A stretch of 64,000 nt of DNA, taken from positions 1 to 64,000 of the forward strand of contig CAIOHZ010000011.1 in assembly GCA_903858165.1 (NCBI GenBank), read 5' to 3'. The DNA comes from an uncultured Pseudomonadota bacterium (GTDB lineage: Bacteria > Pseudomonadota > Gammaproteobacteria > Steroidobacterales > Steroidobacteraceae). The position numbers and the translations under genes are program-made. The notes under the pieces are model-generated. The model was given only the letters and a program-made list of their open reading frames with translations. It was not told the origin of the DNA and did not search any database. The first letter of the stretch is position 1; each line of letters starts with the position of its first letter. Of the stretch, positions 35,005 through 43,128 are shown in pieces.

Positions 35005-36291
35005 TTAGGGAGTCGCCGGTTCGGCCGCCGCTGCGGCGGGCGGTGGTGATACCGGCACCGCCGAGACGAACGGCGCCAGCACTTGCTGCACGCGCAAGTG
35101 CTCTGGCACACGGTCGATGCCGATGCGGCGGTCCAGTTCTTCGTGCCAGTGGTAGATGCGACGCTCCTGGTAGTTCAGCGTCAGCCCACGGAAGCCCGGC
35201 GATTCCACCGACTGCTGGATGAATTCCGCGAACTGCGTATCTTCGTAGAGGATACGCTCGAAATTCGCGATGCGGGTTTCCCACAGTGGGGAGAGCGGTT
35301 CGCCGTTGTCGCCCGGCGCGAACCACACCACTTCAATTTCCATCTCGCGCGGACCGCAGGGCCAGAACAGGATGAACGGGATGCCGCTATCCGCCACCGG
35401 CGTGACGAGGTTCGGGTACGACATGAACGACGGGTTGTTCTTCGCGATGACCTCGGACACGCCCGGCACCTTAGGCATGCCGCGGGTGCCGGGGTCTTCC
35501 CAGTCCGGCCGGCGGTTCGGCGTGAACATGAACGAATTGCCACCGGCCCACAGCTGAATGGTAGTGCCGCGGTGGTCCAGAAAGCGGTCCACCGTGTGCT
35601 GGTGGATGGACTTCAGGTGGTACACCTCGAGGAAGGCGTCGAGCAACACCTTCACGTTGCACTTTACGTGATAGCTCTTCTTGTGCACGAAGCGCGTTTG
35701 TTCCGGCGCCAGCTCCGCGAAGAATCCCGGGATGTGCCCAAGATTTTCGGCGAGCGTTGGTGCGTTGGCGTCTTCGTTCACGAAAATCCAGTTACCGAAC
35801 CGTTCGCAGCGCACTGGTGCCAGCGAATGGCAGTTCAGGTCGAGGCCCACGAAGTCGCGCTTGTCGCGCAGGTTCACTAGGCGGCCATCGAGGCCATAGG
35901 TCCAGCCGTGGTATTGGCAGACCAGCCCTTCCACCTTGCCGCCGGGCGTTTGTACCAAAGGGGCGCCGCGGTGCGCGCAGGTGTTGTAGAAAGCGCGTAC
36001 CACGCCGTCCTTGCCATGAATGATGAGCACCGGCGAACCGAGGCGCGTGAACAGCAGGAAATGGCCAGGTTCGGGAATTTCGTCGAGGTGGCAGGCGTAA
36101 ACCCAAGAGCGCTTCCACATGGCCGACATCTCGAGTTCGAGAAAGGTCGGGTCCGTATAGCGGCCGGCCGGGATGACCGGCAGTTGCGGGAAGCCCTCCG
36201 GTGGCCCCGTGCGGCCGAATTCGTACTGCATCCCGGCGCGCAGCAGGTCCATGACCTCTTCGCGGGACGGGCTATGAGTGGGCGTGGACAC
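35005..36291 (-). CDS. Rieske oxygenase, catalytic subunit 2
   Basis: A 428-residue oxygenase. Rieske ligands are Cys105, His107, Cys125, His128; the iron site is Asp218, His225 and His230. The iron motif is VKVLLDAFLEVYHLKSIH, without the usual NWK. A Pro/Ala-rich tail closes the chain. GTG at 36291 is selected because GGAGG lies 7 nt upstream; the much longer upstream frame crosses the promoter. First gene of the operon Rieske - HMGS/DUF35 - thiolase - AhpD - Rieske, driven by the promoter at 36347-36391. Confidence 0.9.
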   Translation of the reverse strand: MSTPTHSPSREEVMDLLRAGMQYEFGRTGPPEGFPQLPVIPAGRYTDPTFLELEMSAMWKRSWVYACHLDEIPEPGHFLLFTRLGSPVLIIHGKDGVVRAFYNTCAHRGAPLVQTPGGKVEGLVCQYHGWTYGLDGRLVNLRDKRDFVGLDLNCHSLAPVRCERFGNWIFVNEDANAPTLAENLGHIPGFFAELAPEQTRFVHKKSYHVKCNVKVLLDAFLEVYHLKSIHQHTVDRFLDHRGTTIQLWAGGNSFMFTPNRRPDWEDPGTRGMPKVPGVSEVIAKNNPSFMSYPNLVTPVADSGIPFILFWPCGPREMEIEVVWFAPGDNGEPLSPLWETRIANFERILYEDTQFAEFIQQSVESPGFRGLTLNYQERRIYHWHEELDRRIGIDRVPEHLRVQQVLAPFVSAVPVSPPPAAAAAEPATP

Positions 36292-36346
36292 GGGTAGACC
36301 TCCGACAAGAAAACGCCAGCCAACCCGAGGGCTGCCAACCCAACCG

Positions 36347-36391
36347 AGTATAGGCGATGCCCTCTTATGAAAGAAACAAGCCTGACTGTTT
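36347..36391 (-). promoter_or_regulatory. Shared 18-bp operator and promoter, site A
   Basis: AAACAAGCCTGACTGTTT (36374-36391) is one of three near-identical elements (with 42653 and 52774). On the minus strand a TATACT -10 lies at 36352-36347, exactly 21 nt beyond it, with a weak TTCTTT at the -35 place touching the element. On the plus strand TACTAT (36412-36417), 20 nt away, could serve the glutathione transferase genes. The element centre falls near -42, suiting a class II activator or a repressor. Confidence 0.75.
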
Positions 36392-36434
36392 TTTTTCCCG
36401 TCTGCGGTATGTACTATCAGGGCTGGCCCAGGGG

Positions 36435-36488
36435 TGGCCAAGACTTGGCCAAGCGTTGGCCAAGCGTTGGACCAAACGTTGGACAAGG
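36435..36488. repeat. 11-bp tandem repeats, TTGGCCAAGCG type
   Basis: About five consecutive units, from GTGGCCAAGA through CTTGGCCAAGC, GTTGGCCAAGC, GTTGGACCAAAC and GTTGGACAAGG, lie just before the first glutathione transferase gene. The core TTGGCCAA is itself a palindrome. One unit per helical turn suggests a multi-site operator, or an mRNA leader structure. Confidence 0.65.
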
Positions 36489-36502
36489 GTCCGGGGGGAA
36501 CC

Positions 36503-37432
36503 ATGCCTGAACTGATCCTGCACCATTTCGATCCATCGCCGTTCGCCGAGAAAATTCGGCTGGTGTTCGGGCTGAAAGGCCTAGCGTGGCAATCGGTTGA
36601 TATTCCCATGGTGCCGCCCAAGCCAGACCTGACGGCATTGACGGGCGGCTACCGGCGCACGCCGGTGTTGCAAGTGGGTGCGGACATCTATTGCGATACG
36701 CGCCTGATTGCTTTGGAACTGGAACGTCGGTTCCCCACGCCCACCCTGTTCCCGGGCGCAACCCGGGGTTTGGCGCTAGCGCTGGCGAGTTGGGCGGACC
36801 GCAGTTTCTTCGACCCGGGTGCTGCTTTGGCTATGGGCACGAACCTAGGGCTGTTGCCGGAGCCACTGCTCGCGGACCGCAAGGCCTTCTTTAACTTCAT
36901 GGACTTCTCGCGCCTAGGCGAAGACGTGCCCCACATGTATACGCAGTTGCGTAGCCAACTCGATACGCTCGAGCAGGCCTTGGCAGCGGGGACGGATTTT
37001 CTTGGTGGCAGCGCGCCGGGTTGGGCGGATATCGGCGCCTGCTTCCCCGTCTGGATGGTGCGCGGCAATTTGGCCAATGCGGCGGACATGCTTGCGCCTT
37101 TCCCGTTGGTGCGCGCATTTGCTGACCGCATGCTGGCCTTGGGGCAGGGTCGGCGCAGCGAGCTTGCGGCAACCGATGCGCTCGCCGTCGCGCGCGCAGC
37201 CACGGCGCTGCCGGGGGCTGGCGTTACGCTGCGCGACGAGGTGGCCACTGCACTGAATTTGCAGGCCGGCGATACGGTTCAGGTAACGCCGGACGACTAT
37301 GGCAAGACGCCAGTGACCGGCAAACTGTACAGCTACACACTGCATGAAGTAGCCGTGCAGCGCACGGATGAACGCGCTGGTACCGTAGTGGTGCATTTCC
37401 CGCGCGCGCAGTACCGCGTGGAGCGCGCATGA
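36503..37432 (+). CDS. Glutathione S-transferase family protein with C-terminal beta extension (1)
   Basis: A 309-residue protein. The N-terminal thioredoxin-like domain (HHFDPSPFAEKIRLVFGLKG; cis-Pro54 in RRTPVLQ; DTRLIALELE) and the helical domain (about 90-215) are GST-like. An additional 80 residues (about 225-309) end in VTPDDYGKTPVTGKLYSYT and VVVHFPRAQYRVERA, a beta-rich module also present in the third gene here. RBS GGGGGG stands before the ATG at 36503. It overlaps the next gene by 4 bases. Role unknown; it may use glutathione in catabolism or detoxification. Confidence 0.82.
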   Translation: MPELILHHFDPSPFAEKIRLVFGLKGLAWQSVDIPMVPPKPDLTALTGGYRRTPVLQVGADIYCDTRLIALELERRFPTPTLFPGATRGLALALASWADRSFFDPGAALAMGTNLGLLPEPLLADRKAFFNFMDFSRLGEDVPHMYTQLRSQLDTLEQALAAGTDFLGGSAPGWADIGACFPVWMVRGNLANAADMLAPFPLVRAFADRMLALGQGRRSELAATDALAVARAATALPGAGVTLRDEVATALNLQAGDTVQVTPDDYGKTPVTGKLYSYTLHEVAVQRTDERAGTVVVHFPRAQYRVERA

Positions 37433-38157
37433 TCGAGTTGCTGTTCTATCCATCGCCCAATGGGCAGAAAGTGGCCATTGCGCTGGAAGAGATGGATCTT
37501 CCCTGGAAGCTGACTTATGTCGATATCACGCGCGGCATGCAGTTCACGCCCGAATTTTTGGCCGTTAGCCCGAACAATAGAATTCCCGCCATTATCGATC
37601 ACGATATTCCGGGTGGGCCGCTGCCCTTGTTCGAGTCCGGCGCCATCTTGCTGTACTTGGCAGAGCGCAGTGGCCGGTTTCTGCCACATGACCCCATGCG
37701 ACGCCACAACACATTGCAGTGGCTGTTCTGGCAGATGGCTGGGCTCGGCCCCATGGCGGGGCAGGCGCATCATTTTCGCCAGTTCGCCAAGGAAAAAGTG
37801 CCTTATGGCATTCAGCGCTACACCGACGAGGTGAATCGTTTGTACGGTGTGCTGAACCACCAGTTAAAGGACAGGGAATTCATCGCTGACGATTACTCCA
37901 TCGCCGATATGGCTTCCTGGCCTTGGGTAGTGCACCACGCTTGGCAAGGGCAGTCGCTGGACGATTTCCCGAATGTGAAGCGCTGGTATGACGCGATTGG
38001 CGAGCGCCCTGCCGTGCAGCGCGCCATGCTGCATGGTCGCGTGCGGCATTCCGATGCCATTGGCGATACCCACCTTTATGGCCAGACCGCTGCGAAGATG
38101 GATGAGCTCCGCCAGCGTAGCGATGCGAACAACGAACCCCATGCTGGAGAGAAATAA
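37429..38157 (+). CDS. Glutathione S-transferase / YfcG-like disulfide reductase
   Basis: A 242-residue GST with Nu-class (YfcG/YghU) features: FYPSPNGQKVAIALEE, NNRIPAIIDHD with the cis-Pro, and ESGAILLYLAERSG for the glutathione gamma-glutamyl site. The C-terminal domain has YSIADMASWPWV. Start overlaps gene 1 (ATGA) and the stop overlaps gene 3 by one base, so the three are one transcript. It lacks the extension of its neighbours. Confidence 0.9.
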   Translation: MIELLFYPSPNGQKVAIALEEMDLPWKLTYVDITRGMQFTPEFLAVSPNNRIPAIIDHDIPGGPLPLFESGAILLYLAERSGRFLPHDPMRRHNTLQWLFWQMAGLGPMAGQAHHFRQFAKEKVPYGIQRYTDEVNRLYGVLNHQLKDREFIADDYSIADMASWPWVVHHAWQGQSLDDFPNVKRWYDAIGERPAVQRAMLHGRVRHSDAIGDTHLYGQTAAKMDELRQRSDANNEPHAGEK

Positions 38158-39092
38158 TGGAAAACGCACCCACTGCCACCAGCCTCATCTTGCATCAATA
38201 CGATGCCTCGCCGTTCTCGCAGAAGGCCCTCATGATGCTTGGCATCAAGGACGCTGCTTACCATTCGGTAGAGATGCCCATGATGCCGCCGAAGGACGCC
38301 GTGATGGCGTTGACGGGTGGTTATCGCGGCACGCCAGTGCTGCAAGTGGGCAGCGATGTGTATGTCGATTCGCAACTCATTGCCCGCGAACTCGACCGTT
38401 TGTTGCCGGAGCCATCGTTGGTGCCCGTGGTGCATGGCGCCATGGAGCGGATGATGGTGCGTTGGGCCGACGCATTTTTCCGCAACGGCCTCGGCGTTGT
38501 GCTTGGCGTGGCCTTGCCGTTTTGGCCAGAGGAATTCCGCAAAGACCGCGAACAGCTCTTTCCGGATATCGACTTCAACGCAGCCGCTGAGAACCTCGCG
38601 CAGGCACGCACCCAGTACCGCGCACATGCCTCGCTGCTGGAAGAACAGTTGCAAGACGGCAGGCCGTTCCTGATGGGCGGCCGGGCAGGGCTGGCGGACG
38701 TACAGGCTTGGCCCTTTACTTGGATGTTGCGGCAGAATCTGCCCGACCAAGCGGCTGCTTTGCTGGCGGGCTTTCCGGCGTTGCACGCCTGGGAAGCACG
38801 TTGCGCAGCCATTGGGCACGGGAAGCGCACGGAGTTACCCCCAGCCGACGCGCTTGCTGTGGCGCTGGCTTCCGCGCCGCTGACGGCAGAGCAAGTGGAC
38901 CCCGCCGATGTGCAGGGGCTACAAGCGGGGCAAACGGTAGCCGTTACGCCGGACGATACCCGTCGCGGTGAGGTGGTGGGGCAGGTGGTAGTGGCAACGC
39001 CAACGCGCATTGCCTTGCGCCGGGAACACCCCGCCGTGGGCGAGGTGGTGGTGCACTTCCCGCGGCTGGGTTATCGCATTACGACGGTTTGA
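38157..39092 (+). CDS. Glutathione S-transferase family protein with C-terminal beta extension (2)
   Basis: A 311-residue paralogue of the first gene: HQYDASPFSQKALMMLGIKD, ALTGGYRGTPVLQVGSDVYV, SQLIARELDR. It has the same C-terminal module (GQTVAVTPDDTRRGEVVGQV, VVVHFPRLGYRITTV). The pair probably arose by duplication around the middle gene. No function is known to me. Confidence 0.82.
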   Translation: MENAPTATSLILHQYDASPFSQKALMMLGIKDAAYHSVEMPMMPPKDAVMALTGGYRGTPVLQVGSDVYVDSQLIARELDRLLPEPSLVPVVHGAMERMMVRWADAFFRNGLGVVLGVALPFWPEEFRKDREQLFPDIDFNAAAENLAQARTQYRAHASLLEEQLQDGRPFLMGGRAGLADVQAWPFTWMLRQNLPDQAAALLAGFPALHAWEARCAAIGHGKRTELPPADALAVALASAPLTAEQVDPADVQGLQAGQTVAVTPDDTRRGEVVGQVVVATPTRIALRREHPAVGEVVVHFPRLGYRITTV

Positions 39093-39151
39093 TACTCGCG
39101 TTCTGCACGCGTGATGTGGGTCTGATGGTCTCGAGTCTCGTCGATGTTCTT

Positions 39152-40381
39152 TCAGACCACTTGGGCAGTTCGCAGCGCCGCGATGGCGGCGTTGTCGTAG
39201 CCCAGTTCCGCCAACACGCTGTTCGTGTCGGCGCCGAGAGTGGGGGGCGAGGTGCGAATTCCCACGGGCGAGTGCGAGAACTTCAGGGGAATGTCTGCGA
39301 CCGGAGCAGGGCGCGGCAAGCCGGGGTAGTCCACGGCACGCAGGAACCCCATCGCAGCCACCTGCGGGTCGTCCAACGCTTGCTGCGGGGTATAGACGGG
39401 CCCACCGGGCAAGCCGATGGCTTCGAGTTGCAGCACGGCCTCGGCGGTAGTGCGCGCTGCGCACCATTGGCGCGTGCGTTCCAGAATGGGGTCGGCGTGG
39501 TCCGCGCGGGACTGGTCCGACTGGAACAACGGGTCTTCCGTCCAGCGGGCCGGGTCGTCGCCGTCCTTGGCCATCAGCTTGGCCCAGCGTTTGAACAAAC
39601 CGTTGCCGACGGTGTGCATGAGCACATGGCCGTCGCTGGTGGCGAAAACATCGGAGGGGGCCGAGGTCTGCACGCGGTTGCCGGTGCCCATGCGGTTGAT
39701 GCCGGTGACGCCTTGCTCGACGAGGTGCGAGTTGAACACCGCGAGAGCCGTGGACAGCAGCGCCGCCTGCACGTGCTGGCCACGCCCCGTCTGCCGCTTT
39801 TCCAGCAGCGCCGCCAAGGCGCCGAAAGCGGAGAGCGATGCGGTGGTGTAGTCGACGTACGGGGCCGCACCCTTCACCGGGTTGCCCGGCGTGCCCGTGA
39901 TGTACATGGAGCCACTCATGGCCTGCCCCACGCCATCGAAGCCGCCACGCGTGGCGTAAGGGCCACCATCTCCGAAGGCACTTTGCGTCACCAGAATGAT
40001 GTCCGGCTTCACCGTACAGAGCGTGGCGTAATCGAGGCCGAACTGCCGCAGGGCCGCCGCAGGCAGGTTCGCCACGACGATGTCTGCCGTGGCCACCAGG
40101 CGGTGTACTATCTCGCGGCCTTGCGGAGTGGTCGGGTCGAGCGTGAGCGAGCGCTTGTTGGGGCTGCATTGCAGAAACACGGCGCCTTCACCCTGCGAGG
40201 TGACGGGGGCGATATAACGGTCTTCACCGCCTTCGCGGCGTTCCACGCGAATGACTTCGGCGCCCAAGTAGCCCAGCAAAGTGGCGCAGTAGGGGCCGGC
40301 CACATAGCGGCCAAAATCCAGTACTCGCACGCCAGCGAGAATGCCTTGCGGCGCGCCTTCTATCATTACATTCACCGTCAT
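39152..40381 (-). CDS. CaiB/BaiF family CoA transferase
   Basis: A 409-residue class III CoA transferase, which moves CoA between carboxylic acids. VRVLDFGRYVAGPYCATLLGYLGAEVIRVE at the start is the family hallmark, and the catalytic Asp is in PYVDYTTASLSA. The ATG at 40381 (GAGG 5 nt upstream) is preferred over 40366; the frame further upstream is antisense to the acyl-CoA dehydrogenase. It diverges from that gene with 88 nt between them. It likely activates an acid intermediate. Confidence 0.9.
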   Translation of the reverse strand: MTVNVMIEGAPQGILAGVRVLDFGRYVAGPYCATLLGYLGAEVIRVERREGGEDRYIAPVTSQGEGAVFLQCSPNKRSLTLDPTTPQGREIVHRLVATADIVVANLPAAALRQFGLDYATLCTVKPDIILVTQSAFGDGGPYATRGGFDGVGQAMSGSMYITGTPGNPVKGAAPYVDYTTASLSAFGALAALLEKRQTGRGQHVQAALLSTALAVFNSHLVEQGVTGINRMGTGNRVQTSAPSDVFATSDGHVLMHTVGNGLFKRWAKLMAKDGDDPARWTEDPLFQSDQSRADHADPILERTRQWCAARTTAEAVLQLEAIGLPGGPVYTPQQALDDPQVAAMGFLRAVDYPGLPRPAPVADIPLKFSHSPVGIRTSPPTLGADTNSVLAELGYDNAAIAALRTAQVV

Positions 40382-40469
40382 CTTTGCCTCGCCGGGCAGC
40401 GCCACTGCTGCCGTGTGCGCAGATGATGGCACAATCAGGTTCGCGACCATTAACGACGAGGACGAGTTC

Positions 40470-41630
40470 ATGAACTTCCAGTTGACTGACGAGCAGAAGG
40501 CCCTCCAGGAAGCAGCGCGCAAGTACGCCCGGGAGCGGTTGCCGGCGTTGGCGAAAGAGATCGAGGAAACCGGCGAACCGCCGTCACATGAACTCATCCA
40601 TGAATATGGGTCGATGGGTTTTCTGGGCATCAACATCCCCGAGCAGTACGGCGGACTGGGCCTTGGTAACCTCGAGGCGCTGCTGGTCATCGAGGAATTC
40701 GCGAAGGTGTCTGGCGCGGTGGCCTTCCCGGTGTTTGAGAGCTGCGTGGGCCCCGTGCGCGCCATCGAGCGTTTCGCCGGTGAAAAGCTGAAACAGCGCG
40801 TGGTGCCGGCCGTGTGCCGTGGCGAAAAAGTGGTGGCGGTATCCATGTCCGAACCGGCCGCTGGTTCGGCGCTAACGGACCTAACCACGCGTGGCGTTAT
40901 CACTGGCGACAAGGTGGTGCTGAACGGCACCAAGCGCTGGTGTTCGGGCGGTGGTCATGCGGATGGTTACGTCGTGTATTGCCGTTTGTCCGATACGCCT
41001 GGCCCGAAGGGTATTGGCGCGGTGTATGTGGAGAAGGAAAATCCTGGCATGCGGTTTGGCAAGCCTGAACACCTCATGGGGTTCCGTGGTGTTCCTTCCT
41101 GCGACCTGTATTTCGATAATTGTGAAATTTCTATAGACGACATCGTCGTTCCGGCCGGTGGCTTCAAGCAGTTGATGGAGGCCTTCGACCTCGAGCGCTG
41201 CGGTAACGCCACCATGGCGCTGGGGCAGGCGAGCGGTGCGCTGGAAGACGTACTGCCGTACGTGCAAGAGCGCATCCAGTTCGGCAAGCCGCTCGTCGAT
41301 TTCCAAGCGGTGCAAATCAAGTTGGCAGAGATGCAGATTCGCGTCGACGCTGCGCGCTTGCTCATCCATCGCGCTGCGGTGAATTCGCAGGCCGGGTTGC
41401 CCAGCATCCTCGAGTCGTCTGTGGCCAAGTGCTTCGCCAACGAGATTGCGCGCGAAGTCTGCGGCCATGCGGTGCAACTGATGGGCGGCTACGGCTATTC
41501 CCGTGAATACCCCATGGAGCGTCGTCTGCGCGATGCCTGGGGCTGGGGAATTGCTGGTGGGGCCGTGGATATTCAGAAGGTGAACATCGCCAGCGCCATG
41601 GTCGGTCGTCGCTTCGACCAGCGGCGTTGA
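40470..41630 (+). CDS. Acyl-CoA dehydrogenase
   Basis: A 386-residue FAD enzyme of acyl-CoA alpha,beta-desaturation (MNFQLTDEQKALQEAARKYA; AVSMSEPAAGSALTDLTT; ERIQFGKPLVDFQAVQIKLAEM; QLMGGYGYSREYPMERRLRDAW). At the usual catalytic YEG(T) position the sequence is GIAGGAVDIQ, so the base must be placed elsewhere or the reaction differs. The ATG at 40470 follows GAGGACGAG. Followed by a VOC gene after 37 nt. Confidence 0.9.
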   Translation: MNFQLTDEQKALQEAARKYARERLPALAKEIEETGEPPSHELIHEYGSMGFLGINIPEQYGGLGLGNLEALLVIEEFAKVSGAVAFPVFESCVGPVRAIERFAGEKLKQRVVPAVCRGEKVVAVSMSEPAAGSALTDLTTRGVITGDKVVLNGTKRWCSGGGHADGYVVYCRLSDTPGPKGIGAVYVEKENPGMRFGKPEHLMGFRGVPSCDLYFDNCEISIDDIVVPAGGFKQLMEAFDLERCGNATMALGQASGALEDVLPYVQERIQFGKPLVDFQAVQIKLAEMQIRVDAARLLIHRAAVNSQAGLPSILESSVAKCFANEIAREVCGHAVQLMGGYGYSREYPMERRLRDAWGWGIAGGAVDIQKVNIASAMVGRRFDQRR

Positions 41631-41667
41631 GCCCCATGGCTGCCAGCGCTTGTCAGCAGGCGGCTCC

Positions 41668-42234
41668 ATGAGTCGCTTGCTTGGGCCCATCATGCAGAAC
41701 GGCTACGTGGTGCGCGATTGGCGCGCTGCGGCCGAATGGTGGAGCGATGTGATGGGCGTCGGCCCATTCTTCGTTATGGAACATTTGCAGTTCGGCCAAT
41801 GCCACTTCCGGGGCAAGCCACTGCAGTTGGACATGAGCGTGGCCATTGCCTACAGCGGCGAACACCAGATAGAACTGGTGCAGCAACACTGCGCGACCCC
41901 CAGTATCTATACGGAGTTTCTCGCTAAAGCGCCGGAAGGCCTGCAGCATGTAGGGGTGCTAGTGGACGACTTGGAAGCCACGTTGACGCAGTTGGGCTGG
42001 CACCCCCATGTGGTGCAGGGCGGCGAAACCGTAGTGGGGCAGCGCTTTGCCTATTGCGACCTGCGTGGCGTGGGCGGGCCGAACTTCGCGGCTGGCTTTA
42101 GCGGCCACGAAGGCGCCATGATTGAACTGATCGAGGCTTCGGCACAGGCTCGCAGCGCCTTCGAGTACATGAAACAGACGGCACGCGCGTGGACGGGCGA
42201 ACGCCCGGTGCGTATCCCGAAGAAAAAAGACTAG
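41668..42234 (+). CDS. VOC (glyoxalase) family protein
   Basis: A 188-residue protein with two beta-alpha-beta-beta-beta modules (NGYVVRDWRAAAEWWSDVMG; LQHVGVLVDDLEATLTQLGW; GHEGAMIELIE). The His and Glu in HVGV and MIELIE fit a metal site as in methylmalonyl-CoA epimerase relatives. Basic tail PVRIPKKKD. ATG at 41668 with AGGCGG upstream. It probably acts on a CoA-linked or extradiol product of the pathway. Confidence 0.78.
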   Translation: MSRLLGPIMQNGYVVRDWRAAAEWWSDVMGVGPFFVMEHLQFGQCHFRGKPLQLDMSVAIAYSGEHQIELVQQHCATPSIYTEFLAKAPEGLQHVGVLVDDLEATLTQLGWHPHVVQGGETVVGQRFAYCDLRGVGGPNFAAGFSGHEGAMIELIEASAQARSAFEYMKQTARAWTGERPVRIPKKKD

Positions 42235-42244
42235 GCGGGAAAAC

Positions 42245-42622
42245 TCAAGTGGTCGGCGGCGCAACCAAGACGCGCTCGCCTTCTACCTTCACCTGCCAGC
42301 AGGCCAAGGGCTTGCTGGCAGGGGCGCCCAATACCGCGCCCGTGCGGCAGTCGAACGAGGCACCGTGCAGGGGGCAAATGAGCCGCACGCCGCGCAAGCG
42401 GCCCTCATCCATCTTCACGAACCCGTGCGTGCAGATATTGTCCAGCGCGTGCCAGCCGCCTTCCTTGGTGTGGCATACCACCACGTCTCGGCCACCCACC
42501 ACGAAGCCGCGCATGCTTCCAGCGGTGAAGTCCGTGGCGGCCGCCACTTCGTGCCACGGGGCGTCTACCGCGGTGATGGGTTCGGGGCTGCCAGTGCCTG
42601 ATGCATTGTCTTGGTTGCTCAT
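42245..42622 (-). CDS. Rieske-type [2Fe-2S] ferredoxin
   Basis: A 125-residue soluble Rieske protein. Ligands Cys64, His66, Cys83 and His86 are in ICTHGF and CPLHGASFD; no catalytic iron domain follows, so it is an electron carrier. It can feed the Rieske oxygenases of the island. ATG at 42622 chosen; it converges with the VOC gene and diverges from the ABM genes across the 42.65 kb operator. Confidence 0.9.
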   Translation of the reverse strand: MSNQDNASGTGSPEPITAVDAPWHEVAAATDFTAGSMRGFVVGGRDVVVCHTKEGGWHALDNICTHGFVKMDEGRLRGVRLICPLHGASFDCRTGAVLGAPASKPLACWQVKVEGERVLVAPPTT

Positions 42623-42652
42623 GCGCAAAGCCTAGCAGCGCCGCTTAAAAAG

Positions 42653-42697
42653 AAACAGGCTTGACTGTTTCTTTCTGCCCATGGGGTGGGCTAACAT
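42653..42697 (+). promoter_or_regulatory. Shared 18-bp operator and promoter, site B
   Basis: AAACAGGCTTGACTGTTT (42653-42670) matches sites A and C. TAACAT (42692-42697) lies 21 nt after it on the plus strand, with TTCTTT (42669-42674) 17 nt before that -10. It should drive the ABM genes at 42748 and 43129. Toward the Rieske ferredoxin the best -10-like hexamer, TAGGCT, is at 18 nt, a poorer fit. Confidence 0.75.
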
Positions 42698-42747
42698 CAG
42701 CCTCACGGTTGGCACCACGCCGACCCAAGAAAATTTCCGGAGGGGGC

Positions 42748-43044
42748 ATGTCCGAACGCATCACGTTTCTGTCGCGTATGACAGTAAAGGCCGGTTTCGA
42801 AGAACAGTTCGAGCGCGCCACCATGGCCCTGCAGGTGGCCACGAAGGCGAACGAAAAGGACGCCATCTACTACGAGTTCTTCAAGCTGCGCGAAGAGCGC
42901 CGCTACGCCGTGCTGGAAAGCTTCCCCAATGAGGCGGCCGAGCACGCCCACTTGGAAACGCCGTGGTTCAAGGACGCGGTGTCGAGCATTATCGAGTGCC
43001 TTGATGGCACCTACGTGCGCGAGTACCTCGACGAATACCAGTAA
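42748..43044 (+). CDS. ABM-fold (YgiN-like) monooxygenase-type protein 1
   Basis: A 98-residue antibiotic-biosynthesis-monooxygenase fold protein (ITFLSRMTVKAGFEEQFERA; YYEFFKLREERRYAVLESFP; HLETPWFKDAVSSI). Members act on quinols or aromatic substrates without cofactors, or serve as small accessory proteins. Strong RBS GGAGGGGG precedes the ATG at 42748. Its placement under a promoter of the Rieske regulon suggests a role in the same pathway. Confidence 0.8.
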   Translation: MSERITFLSRMTVKAGFEEQFERATMALQVATKANEKDAIYYEFFKLREERRYAVLESFPNEAAEHAHLETPWFKDAVSSIIECLDGTYVREYLDEYQ

Positions 43045-43107
43045 CGCCAGCTCTGCTGGCGCCAAACACGTACGCTACTGATACTGCGCTGCCGTTAGCG
43101 GCAGCGC
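43045..43107. other. Two hairpins between the ABM genes
   Basis: CGCCAGC-TCT-GCTGGCG (43045-43061) and GCGCTGCC-GTTAGC-GGCAGCGC (43086-43107) can fold in the message between the two genes. There is no T-run, so they look like mRNA-stabilising or processing structures rather than terminators. Confidence 0.6.
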
Positions 43108-43128
43108 CAAGCCTAGAGGAAGACCTCC

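Noticed and set aside
43045-43107. Rho-independent terminators between the ABM genes
   Set aside because: Both stems are strong but no T-run follows either, so they are listed only as hairpins.
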